The notes under the pieces are model-generated. The model searched no databases and was not told where the DNA came from. It saw only the letters and a list, made by a program, of their open reading frames with translations. A program made the position numbers and the translations under genes. Of a stretch of DNA of 45,171 bases, positions 20,595-28,637 are shown in pieces. Position 1 is the first letter of the stretch; each line of letters opens with the position of its first letter. Source of the DNA: Chloroflexota bacterium (GTDB taxonomy: Bacteria > Chloroflexota > Anaerolineae > JAAYEA01); assembly GCA_012689325.1 (NCBI GenBank), contig JAAYEA010000122.1, positions 1 through 45,171 of the forward strand. Reading direction: 5' to 3'.

Positions 20595-23573
20595 ATGCCT
20601 TCCAAAGGACGCGTGGTGGTCACGTGGGCGCTGGCCTGCCTGACCCTCTGGGCCTCTGCTTGGATGACGGGATGGGGGCGCGCGGAGGCAGGTGCGCCGG
20701 CGGCCTCCCCGACCTGGCACTCGATCTGGCTGGCGCAGGTGCTCAAGCCCGTCAGCGAAGAGTGCCTGGACCCTTTCGAGCCCAACGATACCCCTGCGGA
20801 AGCCGTCTGGATCGGCGAGCAGCCGGTGCAGAGCTATGTCTGCGACCCCGGGGATGTGGACTATTTCGCCAACTATGGCGGTGCGGGGGGCTCGCTGCTC
20901 AGTTTCGCCGTCGATCTGTACAACCTCCCCGCCGACTATGACCTCTATGTGTACGATGGCGAACAGGAGCTAGCTCGCTCCACCAACCCCGGCGCTCGCG
21001 CGGAGCGGATCTATGTCTATACCGGGCCGCGCACCGTCAACTCGTACCAGATCAAGGTGGTCAGCGCCGGCGGCGGGTTCGACCCCCTGCGCCCCTATAG
21101 CCTGCGCTTCACGCGCAACCCTGATGTGGGCACGCCCACGCTCACCGAGACGCCCTTGCCGTCCTGGACTCCCTCGGTGACGCCGTCGGTGACGCCGACC
21201 ACGTCACCGACCGGCGGCAGCTCGACGGCCACGCCCACCGACACGCGCGGCCCCGGGCCCGCCCTGGCCGTGGAGCCGGTCCTTTCGCCGACTACCTTGC
21301 TCCGCCAGACGATCTATGGGCTGAGCGATCCGGGCGTGACCATCTATGTCATCTGCGAGACGGGCACCTATCAACAGGTGACCGCCAGCGGGCAGTTCGC
21401 CGTCGAGGTGGATTTGATCCCCGAGGCGATCACCCACCTTCGCGTGGTGGCGGAGAGCCCGCTCGATCCCGCCGCGCGAACGGTGACCACGGTGGACCGG
21501 CTGGGCGACCCACTGCAGATCACCCATATCCTGGCCTCGCCTACGGCGAGCAGGACGGCGACTCCGACGCAGACGCTGACGCCCACCAGCACGGCGACGT
21601 CCACGGCGACGGCCACGCCTTCGCTCACTCCTTCCGTCACATTGACGGCGACACCCACCGGCACGCCGAGCGCCACGGGCACGCCGTCCGCCACGGCGAC
21701 GCCCTCGGCGACGCCCACGGGCACCCCCGACGCGCTCTTTCGCGTCCTCGTGCCCTCGGAAGTGACCCGCGGCGTGCCCTTTGATGTGATCGTGGCGGTG
21801 GAGGATCGGGAGGGGCACTTGGTGGCGGGCTACCGCGGCACCGCCTCCTTCAGCGTGCTCCCGCCGGAGGTCCATGTGGACCTGCTGCCAGCGACCTACA
21901 CTTTTGTGGCCGCGGACGGTGGCCGGCACGTCTTTAGCGTCGTGATCAATAACACCCATGGCGTCAGCGCGCGCATCCAGGTCAAGGACGCGGTCAACGG
22001 CTATGGCGGGCTGAGCGCCTCCTTCTTGGTGCGGCCGCCGCTGGCGACGGACACCCCGTCCGCCACCGCGACACCGACCCGGACCTCGACCGCCACAGTG
22101 ACGCCCACCTCGACGACGACATCTACCGTGACGGCGACGCGCACGGTAACCCCGACGCCCACGGCGACGAGCACCGGCGGCCCCTTCACCAAGGTGTTCC
22201 AGCATGGGCTCGACGGCTATACCGGCGTGCAGGACACCACACTGAACGCCTCCTATGCCAATACGACCCACGGTTTTCGCAGCACGCTGGTGCTGGCGGT
22301 GCGCGAGCTGCCGCAGTCGATCATCCTGAAATTCGATCTCTCCGCGTTGCCGGCCTATGCCACTATCCAGGAGGCGACGCTGGACCTCTACGTCCACCCC
22401 GACAGCGACGACAAGCCGATCAACATTGCGGCCTATCGGGTGCTGCGCTTCTGGCGCGCTGACGAGGCGACCTGGAACGAGGCGATGGCGGGGACAGCCT
22501 GGGGGCTGCCGGGCTGCAACCTCGAGGGGGTAGACCGCGAGGCGACGCCGCTGCTGAGCCTGCCGCTGAACCATGATAACACCTGGGTCTCCATGTCTCT
22601 GACCAACCTGGTGCAAGAGTGGGTCCGGGCTCCCCAGAATAACCAGGGCATCCTGCTGGCCGCCAGCGCTCCGGCGGTGGTGCAGTACTATATCAACTCG
22701 TCCGAGTTCTGGCAGGAGGAGCTCCGGCCGCGGCTGCTGGTGACCTACCACACCATGGCGACGGCGACCCCGACCATCACGTCGACGCCGACCATCTCGC
22801 CAACGCCCAGCCGGACGCCCACCCTAACGCGCACGCCGACGGTGACCCAGACCCCGACCAGGACGCCAACCTATACACCGACGGTCACCCTGACGCCAAC
22901 GGCGACCCTGACGCCGACCCGGACGCTGACGCCCACCGCATCGCCCACCTTGACCGTGACGCCGACGCCGTCGCGGACGGCCACGCCGACCCGCACGCCG
23001 ATCCTTAGCACCGTGGTGCTGCAAGAGCGCGTCGGAGGGTACGCGGGGACCAGCGATACGACCATCTCGAGCTGGGACCAGACCGGCAACACCGGGAGCA
23101 CCGGCGAGCTGGCGCTGCGCACCGGCGACCAGAAATCGGTGCTGTTGCGGTTCGACTATTCCTCGCTGCCCAAGGGCGCCGTGGTCCACGAGGCCATCCT
23201 GGAGCTGTACGCTTACGCAGGGTCGCATCCGGTGACGCTGCGCGCCTATCGGGTGCTGCGGCCGTGGGCGGAGAACCAGGCCACCTGGCGCGCGCCGATG
23301 ACGGGCCTGCTCTGGAACGTGGTGGGCTGCAACGGCATCGGCACCGATCGTGAGGCCGACCCCGCGGTGGAAAGCACGCTGGACGCCATCAATACCTGGG
23401 CGGTCTGGGACGTGACGGATCTGGTGCGCGACTGGGTGGACGACCCCTCGACCAACCAGGGCGTCCTGCTCAAGGCGTCCGGCGAGGTGGCGACCGAGTA
23501 TCGGTTCGCCTCTTCCGAATACTGGAACGCCGCACAGGCGCCCAGACTGACGATTCGCTACGCCGTCCCCTAA
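20595..23573 (+). CDS. secreted multidomain protein with PPC and two DNRLRE domains
   Basis: A 992-residue exported protein with a signal peptide (VVVTWALACLTLWASAW). A PPC-like domain (about 55-175, with DPFEPNDTPAEA and DVDYFANYG) comes first. Then come a Thr/Pro linker, a small beta domain, a second linker, an Ig-like domain (about 375-475), a third linker and a DNRLRE domain (about 535-715). A fourth long Thr/Pro linker leads to a second DNRLRE domain (about 805-992). The two DNRLRE domains share motifs such as AAYRVLRFW/RAYRVLRPW and NNQGILL/TNQGVLL. DNRLRE domains occur in bacterial surface and matrix proteins, some of which bind polysaccharide. No C-terminal anchor is seen, so it may be released or bound to the cell surface. 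GAGGAGGG precedes the ATG. The linkers are repetitive ACGCC-rich DNA and may vary in length between strains. Confidence 0.85.
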   Translation: MPSKGRVVVTWALACLTLWASAWMTGWGRAEAGAPAASPTWHSIWLAQVLKPVSEECLDPFEPNDTPAEAVWIGEQPVQSYVCDPGDVDYFANYGGAGGSLLSFAVDLYNLPADYDLYVYDGEQELARSTNPGARAERIYVYTGPRTVNSYQIKVVSAGGGFDPLRPYSLRFTRNPDVGTPTLTETPLPSWTPSVTPSVTPTTSPTGGSSTATPTDTRGPGPALAVEPVLSPTTLLRQTIYGLSDPGVTIYVICETGTYQQVTASGQFAVEVDLIPEAITHLRVVAESPLDPAARTVTTVDRLGDPLQITHILASPTASRTATPTQTLTPTSTATSTATATPSLTPSVTLTATPTGTPSATGTPSATATPSATPTGTPDALFRVLVPSEVTRGVPFDVIVAVEDREGHLVAGYRGTASFSVLPPEVHVDLLPATYTFVAADGGRHVFSVVINNTHGVSARIQVKDAVNGYGGLSASFLVRPPLATDTPSATATPTRTSTATVTPTSTTTSTVTATRTVTPTPTATSTGGPFTKVFQHGLDGYTGVQDTTLNASYANTTHGFRSTLVLAVRELPQSIILKFDLSALPAYATIQEATLDLYVHPDSDDKPINIAAYRVLRFWRADEATWNEAMAGTAWGLPGCNLEGVDREATPLLSLPLNHDNTWVSMSLTNLVQEWVRAPQNNQGILLAASAPAVVQYYINSSEFWQEELRPRLLVTYHTMATATPTITSTPTISPTPSRTPTLTRTPTVTQTPTRTPTYTPTVTLTPTATLTPTRTLTPTASPTLTVTPTPSRTATPTRTPILSTVVLQERVGGYAGTSDTTISSWDQTGNTGSTGELALRTGDQKSVLLRFDYSSLPKGAVVHEAILELYAYAGSHPVTLRAYRVLRPWAENQATWRAPMTGLLWNVVGCNGIGTDREADPAVESTLDAINTWAVWDVTDLVRDWVDDPSTNQGVLLKASGEVATEYRFASSEYWNAAQAPRLTIRYAVP

Positions 23574-23626
23574 CGCGGCGAGCCCGGCGCCAGCGCGTCG
23601 GCGCTGGCATCCAACAGGTACGAAGG

Positions 23627-23660
23627 AAAGCGCGGGACCACCTGGTCCCGCGCTTTTGTT
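23627..23660 (+). terminator. strong intrinsic terminator after the DNRLRE gene
   Basis: AAAGCGCGGGACCA pairs perfectly with TGGTCCCGCGCTTT (14 bp), followed by TTGTT. A second hairpin, GCCAGCGC/GCGCTGGC, lies just upstream at 23589-23608. The 349-nt gap 23574-23922 holds these hairpins, a promoter and a 215-nt leader. Confidence 0.88.
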
Positions 23661-23671
23661 GCTGGCCCGCC

Positions 23672-23700
23672 TTGACATCGTAACCCGTTTGTAATATCAT
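23672..23700 (+). promoter_or_regulatory. promoter of the histidine kinase operon
   Basis: TTGACA (perfect, 23672-23677), 17 nt, TATCAT (23695-23700). Start near 23707 gives a long leader of about 215 nt with an AT-rich patch at 23781-23805. Confidence 0.7.
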
Positions 23701-23922
23701 AGTGGTTGATTGAAACACGTCTGCTATAGCGGCTGGCGCGCTGATAGGGCGCATGTAAGTTCTGTCATGTGCCCCCGAAGTGTTTTTAATGCTTTGTTAA
23801 TATTCCTGTCGCATACTGGCGCAAAGTGGGCCTGGCCCAGGGCGGGCTTGGTCTGCGCTGCCCAAAAGGTGCACGGCTGCCAAGCCACCGCGGTGGCAAC
23901 GAGATCCCTGGAGGCGGCGATC

Positions 23923-26289
23923 ATGAGGGGGACCAAAGGGTACCAAGAGGCGCCGGAGGAGTTGGCGCGCCCCGACCTGGGCGTGGCCACGGACGACCTC
24001 GCGCTTTCGCTGGCCTGCCTTCCCGTGCATGCGGCGGACTCGGTTGAGTCCTGTCTGTACCTCTGCCTGCAGCAATTGGACGAGATCGTCGCCTACGATG
24101 CAGCAAGCATCGGCCTTGTGCGGGAGGATGCTCTGGTCGCGGCGGCGGCGCGGGGGCTGACCTCCGGCCAGTCCGCGCCCCCGCCGGTTTCGCTGCACGA
24201 CCATCCCCTGTTCGCCAAGATGACCGCTTCCGGGCAACCCGAGCGCGGCGTGGCGGAGGCTGGAGCGCCGGGAAGTGGCGGCGCGCCCTGGCTGCTGCTG
24301 CCGGATGGCGCCCCCATTCGTGCCTGGTTGGCGGTTCCGCTTCTGTCCGGCGGGCGCGCCCTTGGCCAGTTGTCCATCGGGGCCAAAGACTCGGGCGCCT
24401 ACGGCCCGCAGGAGTGCCGGCGCGTGGCGGCCTTTGCGGCGCACGTGGCGGTGGCGCTGCGCAATTCCGGGGCGCTGGCCGAGGAGCGTCGGCATGCCAC
24501 CCTTTTGGAACTGCAGAGCCGGTATCTGCACAAGCTGCTGGAGGCTTTGCGCGAGCTCTCCACCGAGCTGGATCCCCCGACGCTCTACCACCGTTTGGTG
24601 GACTGGGCCATGGAGACCGTCCCGGAGGTGGAAGGGGGCTGCCTCTTTATCCGGGAGGGTGCGCAGATGCTCTGCAAGGCCGTGATTGGGCGCGCTGACC
24701 CGGACATGCTCGGCCTGGCCGTTCCGGCGGACAGGCTGGCGCGCGCCAGCGTCTCCGATTGCCCGGTGGTTCGGCTCGAAGGCCGCCCATTGAGCGAGGC
24801 GCTGCTCGTCAACGAGCCGGACCTTGCAGGGCCAGGCCGGACGCAGTCGGCGACGCTGATCGCTCCCGTCTGCCTGGGCAAAGAGATGCTGCTGGGCGCC
24901 CTGTATCTGGGCAACTGGCGCGCACGCGAGGCATTCACCGACACGGCTGTGGAGCTGGCTCGCCTCTTTGCGGCGCAGGCGGCCATCGTCATCTCGAATG
25001 CGCGGCTCTACCGCGTGGTGCGCGAGTATACCAACACGCTGGAGCAGCGCGTCTCCGAGCGGACGGCGCAAATCCGCGAGGCCAAGGATCGCAGCGAGGC
25101 CATTCTGCATAGCGTGGCCGATGGGGTAGTCGTCACCGATCTCGAAGGTCAGATTGTGGAGGCCAACCCCGTTGCCAGCGCGTGGCTCGATCTGCGCTTC
25201 GGCGGCCGGGTGGCGCCAAACGCCCGGCTCTATGCCTTCATCCGGCAGATCGCGACCGGACAGCTCCCCCAGGGGGAGAACGTGGTGGATTTCGTCACGT
25301 GGCCGGAGGGCCCTGCGGCCAAGGTCGCGGCCGCGGATTGCGTCGCCTGTGCCGGGGCGGCGGAGCGGGTGGAGAGCCTGCCTTGCTGGATGGACGCGGC
25401 AGGGAGCCAGGCCCTGGACCGAGGCGAGTCGTGCGACCAGATGGCCCGGCTGCCCAAGACGTACCTGCAAGCTCATGCCGCCCCCATCGCGCAAGATGAC
25501 GAGCCCGCGACGGGCATGGTGATCGTGCTGCGCGACATATCCAAGATGCGCGAGCTGGACGATCTCAAGTCCCAGTTCGTCTCCAACGTCTCGCATGAGC
25601 TGCGCACGCCGCTATCGAATATCAAGCTCTATCTCTCGCTGGTGGCGCGGGGTAGAAGCGACAAGCGGGCGCGCTATCTGCGCATCCTGGAGGATGAGAC
25701 CAACCGGCTAAGCAGGCTGATCGAGGATCTGCTCGACCTCTCGCGGCTCGAGACGGGCCAGGTCCGTGTGACGCGGGAGGAGCAGCGCTGGGAGCGGATC
25801 ATCCCCCAGGTGCTGGACACCTACCAGCCCCAGATCGAGGGGAGGCGCCTGACGGTGCATGTCGATCTCTCGCCGGAGGCCTTGCCCATTTGGGCCGGAC
25901 GCGATCAGCTTATCCAGGTGCTCACCAACCTGCTGAGCAACGCGTTCAACTATACCGATCCACGCGGCGAGATCTGGGTCTCCACGGATTCGGTGACGGA
26001 GGGCGAGCAGAGCTATACGCGGCTGATCGTCCGAGACACCGGCATCGGCATCCCGGAAGCGGATCGGGAACGCATCTTTGATCGTTTCTATCGGGGGATG
26101 GCCGAGGACCTGGGCATCCCGGGCACCGGCCTCGGACTGACCATCGTCAAAGAGATCGTCGAGTCCTACGATGGCCGCATCGAGGTGCAGAGCCAGATCG
26201 GCGAGGGGAGCTGCTTCATCGTCTATCTGCCGTCGTGTCGGAGGACCGAGATGGCAGTGGGGACACCGGAGGGTAGGGGGGTATGCTAG
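23923..26289 (+). CDS. GAF-GAF-PAS sensor histidine kinase with a four-cysteine insert
   Basis: A 788-residue cytoplasmic kinase with no membrane segment from the chosen start. Domains in order: GAF (about 40-185), GAF (about 200-355), a coiled linker, PAS (about 386-535), HisKA with H558 in SNVSHELRTPLSNIK, and HATPase with the N-box NLLSNAFNYTD, DTGIGIPEADRERIFDRFY and GTGLGLTIVKEIV. Inside the PAS domain there is an insert with C473, C476, C488 and C504 (Cx2C-x11-C-x15-C), which could bind zinc or an Fe-S cluster and sense redox state. The ATG at 23923 has GGAGG about 10 nt upstream; the frame is open further upstream to a TTG at 23710, just after the promoter, but that part has no family match. 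It overlaps the next signalling gene by 7 nt. Confidence 0.87.
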   Translation: MRGTKGYQEAPEELARPDLGVATDDLALSLACLPVHAADSVESCLYLCLQQLDEIVAYDAASIGLVREDALVAAAARGLTSGQSAPPPVSLHDHPLFAKMTASGQPERGVAEAGAPGSGGAPWLLLPDGAPIRAWLAVPLLSGGRALGQLSIGAKDSGAYGPQECRRVAAFAAHVAVALRNSGALAEERRHATLLELQSRYLHKLLEALRELSTELDPPTLYHRLVDWAMETVPEVEGGCLFIREGAQMLCKAVIGRADPDMLGLAVPADRLARASVSDCPVVRLEGRPLSEALLVNEPDLAGPGRTQSATLIAPVCLGKEMLLGALYLGNWRAREAFTDTAVELARLFAAQAAIVISNARLYRVVREYTNTLEQRVSERTAQIREAKDRSEAILHSVADGVVVTDLEGQIVEANPVASAWLDLRFGGRVAPNARLYAFIRQIATGQLPQGENVVDFVTWPEGPAAKVAAADCVACAGAAERVESLPCWMDAAGSQALDRGESCDQMARLPKTYLQAHAAPIAQDDEPATGMVIVLRDISKMRELDDLKSQFVSNVSHELRTPLSNIKLYLSLVARGRSDKRARYLRILEDETNRLSRLIEDLLDLSRLETGQVRVTREEQRWERIIPQVLDTYQPQIEGRRLTVHVDLSPEALPIWAGRDQLIQVLTNLLSNAFNYTDPRGEIWVSTDSVTEGEQSYTRLIVRDTGIGIPEADRERIFDRFYRGMAEDLGIPGTGLGLTIVKEIVESYDGRIEVQSQIGEGSCFIVYLPSCRRTEMAVGTPEGRGVC

Positions 26290-27482
26290 AGGGCGCGCCA
26301 AGCTATTCCAGGGCCAAGGACCGGGCGCCGGCCAAGATCCTGCTGGTGGAGGACGACCTGCCGATGCAGGAGGGCATCCGCGATGTGCTCGAGCTGGGCG
26401 GCTATCGCGTGGTGACGGCCACCAATGGGTCTGAGGGCCTCGCGGCGCTGGCCAGAGAGACCCCGGACCTGGTCATCTCGGACATCATGATGCCGCGCAT
26501 GGATGGCCTGGAGTTCTGCCGGCGCGTCCGCCAGGAACCCCGGTGGGCGAGCCTGCCGTTCGTATTCCTGACGGCCAAGGGACAAAAGACCGATGTGCGG
26601 GCAGGCATGAGCCTGGGCGCCGACGACTATTTGGGCAAGCCCTTCGAGATGCAGGAACTGCTGGATGTGGTGGAGACCCGCCTGCAGCGAACGGCCACGA
26701 TCAAGCAAGAGATGGCGGCCCAGGCGGCCAGGCTGCGCGAGATGATCCTGCACACCGTCAGCCACGAGTTGCGCACGCCGCTGACGTTTGTCAAGGGCTA
26801 TACGGAACTGATGGAGGAGAGCGGCGGCGACCTGACGTCGGAAGAGTTCATGCGCTTCCTGAGCTCGATCAAGCTGGGGAGCGATCGGCTGGGGCAGTTG
26901 GTGGATGACCTGATCCTGCTCATCAGCCTGGAGACGGATGACGCCCGGCTCCTCTTCGAGTACGAAAAACAGCGGGTGGACCTCTCCAGCGTGGTGCTGG
27001 AGGCGGTCGCCGCGCTCAAGCCCAAGGCGGCGGCGCGCAACGTGATGCTCCTGACCCAGCTCGAGCGCCCCTCCTGCCAGGTGGTCGGCCACCTGGGCTA
27101 TCTGCTGGACGCCACCAAGCGCATCCTGGACAATGGCATCAAGTTTTCCAAGCCGCAGGGCGGCCGCATCGTGATTCGCACCGAGGAGCGCGCGCATCAG
27201 GCCTACGTGCGCTTTGCCGATGATGGGATTGGCATCCCGGCGGACCAACTGGGGCAGATCTTTCAGTCCTTTTACCAGGTTGGCCGCGAGCAGCGGGAGC
27301 AGCAGGGCGCTGGCATCGGGCTCCCCATCGCCTCCAAGATCGCCGAACTGCATGGCGGGCGGCTCGAGGTGCAGAGCAGCGTGGGGGTGGGGAGCGTGTT
27401 CAGCCTCGCGCTGCCGGTGGCGTCCCAGACCTATGTCTCCAAAGCTGGCTCGGCCGTGGGCTGGGCGCGCCCTTACTCGTAG
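26283..27482 (+). CDS. receiver-histidine kinase hybrid
   Basis: A 399-residue protein with an N-terminal receiver domain (about 17-130; acidic pocket E23-D24-D25, phosphoacceptor D67 in ISDIMMPRMDG, K120 in LGKPF) joined to a HisKA domain (H162 in HTVSHELRTPLTF) and a HATPase domain (LDNGIKFSKPQ as N-box, DDGIGIP, GAGIGLPIA). The order REC-HisKA-HATPase means its kinase activity can be set by phosphorylation of its own receiver. The start overlaps the previous kinase stop (ATGCTAG) behind AGGGGGG, so the two are translationally coupled, and H558 of the first kinase is the obvious phosphodonor to D67. No DNA-binding output domain is present; the final target must be elsewhere. Confidence 0.9.
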   Translation: MLEGAPSYSRAKDRAPAKILLVEDDLPMQEGIRDVLELGGYRVVTATNGSEGLAALARETPDLVISDIMMPRMDGLEFCRRVRQEPRWASLPFVFLTAKGQKTDVRAGMSLGADDYLGKPFEMQELLDVVETRLQRTATIKQEMAAQAARLREMILHTVSHELRTPLTFVKGYTELMEESGGDLTSEEFMRFLSSIKLGSDRLGQLVDDLILLISLETDDARLLFEYEKQRVDLSSVVLEAVAALKPKAAARNVMLLTQLERPSCQVVGHLGYLLDATKRILDNGIKFSKPQGGRIVIRTEERAHQAYVRFADDGIGIPADQLGQIFQSFYQVGREQREQQGAGIGLPIASKIAELHGGRLEVQSSVGVGSVFSLALPVASQTYVSKAGSAVGWARPYS

Positions 27483-28279
27483 GGGCAGCCGGGGCCAAAG
27501 AGGCAGGGCGGCGCAAAGGCCGCGACCTTTTCTCGCCAGTCCAAATCCGCTTCCACCAATTCCAGCAGCGCCTGGCTCAGGGGCATCCCGGAGCGATCCG
27601 CGTGCCGCTCCACATGCTCGGCGAGCAGGCAAAAGCCGTCTGCCGGTCCCAGCCCCGCGAGGCGCGGCGTGGCCCCGTCCCTGATCATCCCCGCAATCGC
27701 CGGCGCGTAGATGCGTTGCCACCAATCTGCCACTGCCTGATCGGTCCGGAAGAGCTGCGCCCGCGCCGCCTCCATGTAGCGGTGGTGGAGCTCGATGTTG
27801 CGCCAGAGCTGCGGATAGCGCCCCGCCAGGGCCAGTTCCACGTTGCGCAGGCCGGAGCGTTGTTCGAACTCGGCGCGCTCACGACGAACCAAGCCCTCCG
27901 CGCTGGTGGTGGGGGGCTCGTGGGCGATAACGCGAGCCCTGATCTGCTGCCGGCCCAGCGCCCTGGCCGCGTCTACCGCGGCCTGACCAGAATCGACATA
28001 ATACAACTCCTCGATGCGAAAAAGCCGCGGCAGGGGCGGCTCCTTCCCGCGCCGCATCTGGCGCTTCAGGCGGGCGGCCGCGCGCCAATCCCGCCAGCGG
28101 GCGCCTACCCCCTTCTTGGCCTCCCGGCAGCTCAGCCGCGCGCCGCGAATCTGCGCGAGCGGGATGGCCTCGACGACGCCGAGGTCTACCACGTAGAGGT
28201 TGCCCTCTCGATGGACCCACTCCATCTCGAAGCAGGGCGCGATGGGCGATTTGGGCGAGCGGTTGTTGGGGGATGGCAC
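27473..28279 (-). CDS. ParB-like domain protein with degenerate active loop
   Basis: A 268-residue protein. Residues 30-120 resemble ParB-N-like proteins of the type found with DUF4032: a basic helix (ARWRDWRAAARLKRQMRRG), LPRLFRIEELYYVDSGQAAVDAARALG, then IRARVI. In relatives the central motif reads DGNHRVSVARALG; here it is DSGQAAVDAARALG, so the Asn-His-Arg triplet is gone and nucleotide binding or catalysis is doubtful. The C-terminal half is helical with no motif I recognise. GTG at 28279 is chosen for AGGAG about 10 nt upstream. Its end overlaps the convergent kinase gene by 10 nt. The family link is moderate, and the function is unknown. Confidence 0.6.
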   Translation of the reverse strand: MPSPNNRSPKSPIAPCFEMEWVHREGNLYVVDLGVVEAIPLAQIRGARLSCREAKKGVGARWRDWRAAARLKRQMRRGKEPPLPRLFRIEELYYVDSGQAAVDAARALGRQQIRARVIAHEPPTTSAEGLVRRERAEFEQRSGLRNVELALAGRYPQLWRNIELHHRYMEAARAQLFRTDQAVADWWQRIYAPAIAGMIRDGATPRLAGLGPADGFCLLAEHVERHADRSGMPLSQALLELVEADLDWREKVAAFAPPCLFGPGCPYE

Positions 28280-28317
28280 TGGTTGCTTGCTCCTCAGGTA
28301 ATCGGGATGGCGCGTCC

Positions 28318-28346
28318 GTTATAGCACCCATCCGGCGCAGAGACAA
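28318..28346 (-). promoter_or_regulatory. promoter of the ParB-like gene
   Basis: On the minus strand: TTGTCT (28341-28346), 17 nt, TATAAC (28318-28323) with extended TGC. The 358-nt gap 28280-28637 holds this, the small RNA candidate and the ftsH promoter. Confidence 0.6.
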
Positions 28347-28399
28347 ATCCCGCGAACCCGATCCTGGCCCTGCCGTATCCCATGCTCCCTATCGGCGTC

Positions 28400-28405
28400 T
28401 ATAAT
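28400..28405 (+). promoter_or_regulatory. candidate -10 box of the small RNA
   Basis: Perfect TATAAT with no recognisable -35 at 16-18 nt. It would start transcription near 28412. Confidence 0.4.
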
Positions 28406-28411
28406 AGCAGG

Positions 28412-28531
28412 GAAACATCCCAACCAGAGGAAATAGAGGGTAGCCATCAGAACCCCCCACTGACCTATCTTCTATTTCCTTCCTTTCGCCCTCCCTGACC
28501 GGTCCAGCACTGTGCTGGGCCGGTTTTCTTT
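28412..28531 (+). ncRNA. candidate small RNA of about 120 nt upstream of ftsH
   Basis: Between a TATAAT box and a strong terminator lies a 53-nt near-perfect hairpin at 28428-28480: AGGAAATAGAGGGTAG pairs with CTATCTTCTATTTCCT, and TCAG pairs with CTGA inside, around a C-rich loop. A pyrimidine-rich single-stranded stretch follows (28481-28498), then the terminator. ftsH has its own promoter after the terminator, so this unit is not needed as the ftsH leader. It carries no convincing ORF. It does not show the conserved parts of SRP RNA, tmRNA or RNase P RNA. Ends are predicted only. Confidence 0.45.
28499..28531 (+). terminator. strong intrinsic terminator upstream of ftsH
   Basis: CCGGTCCAGCA pairs with TGCTGGGCCGG (11 bp, one G-U), loop CTG, followed by TTTTCTTT. 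No protein gene ends just before it on this strand. Confidence 0.85.
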
Positions 28532-28571
28532 GCGCCAACGGCGGCGCTCCTGGCGAAGTGACGCCGGCGTT

Positions 28572-28600
28572 TTGGCGGATCAGCCTACCTGGGGTATGAT
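28572..28600 (+). promoter_or_regulatory. promoter of ftsH
   Basis: TTGGCG (28572-28577), 17 nt, TATGAT (28595-28600). Start near 28607 gives a short leader of about 30 nt. Confidence 0.6.
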
Positions 28601-28637
28601 GTGCCCGGCAGACCTTCGCGCCGATAAGGAGCTACGG

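Noticed and set aside
21204-22751. 515-codon minus-strand frame opposite the Thr/Pro linkers
   Set aside because: Arg/Gly-rich product caused by the repetitive linker DNA; no RBS or domain.
23786-23800. TTAA-N7-TTAA resembling a CtrA site in the kinase leader
   Set aside because: CtrA is an alphaproteobacterial regulator; the AT-rich patch makes the match likely by chance.
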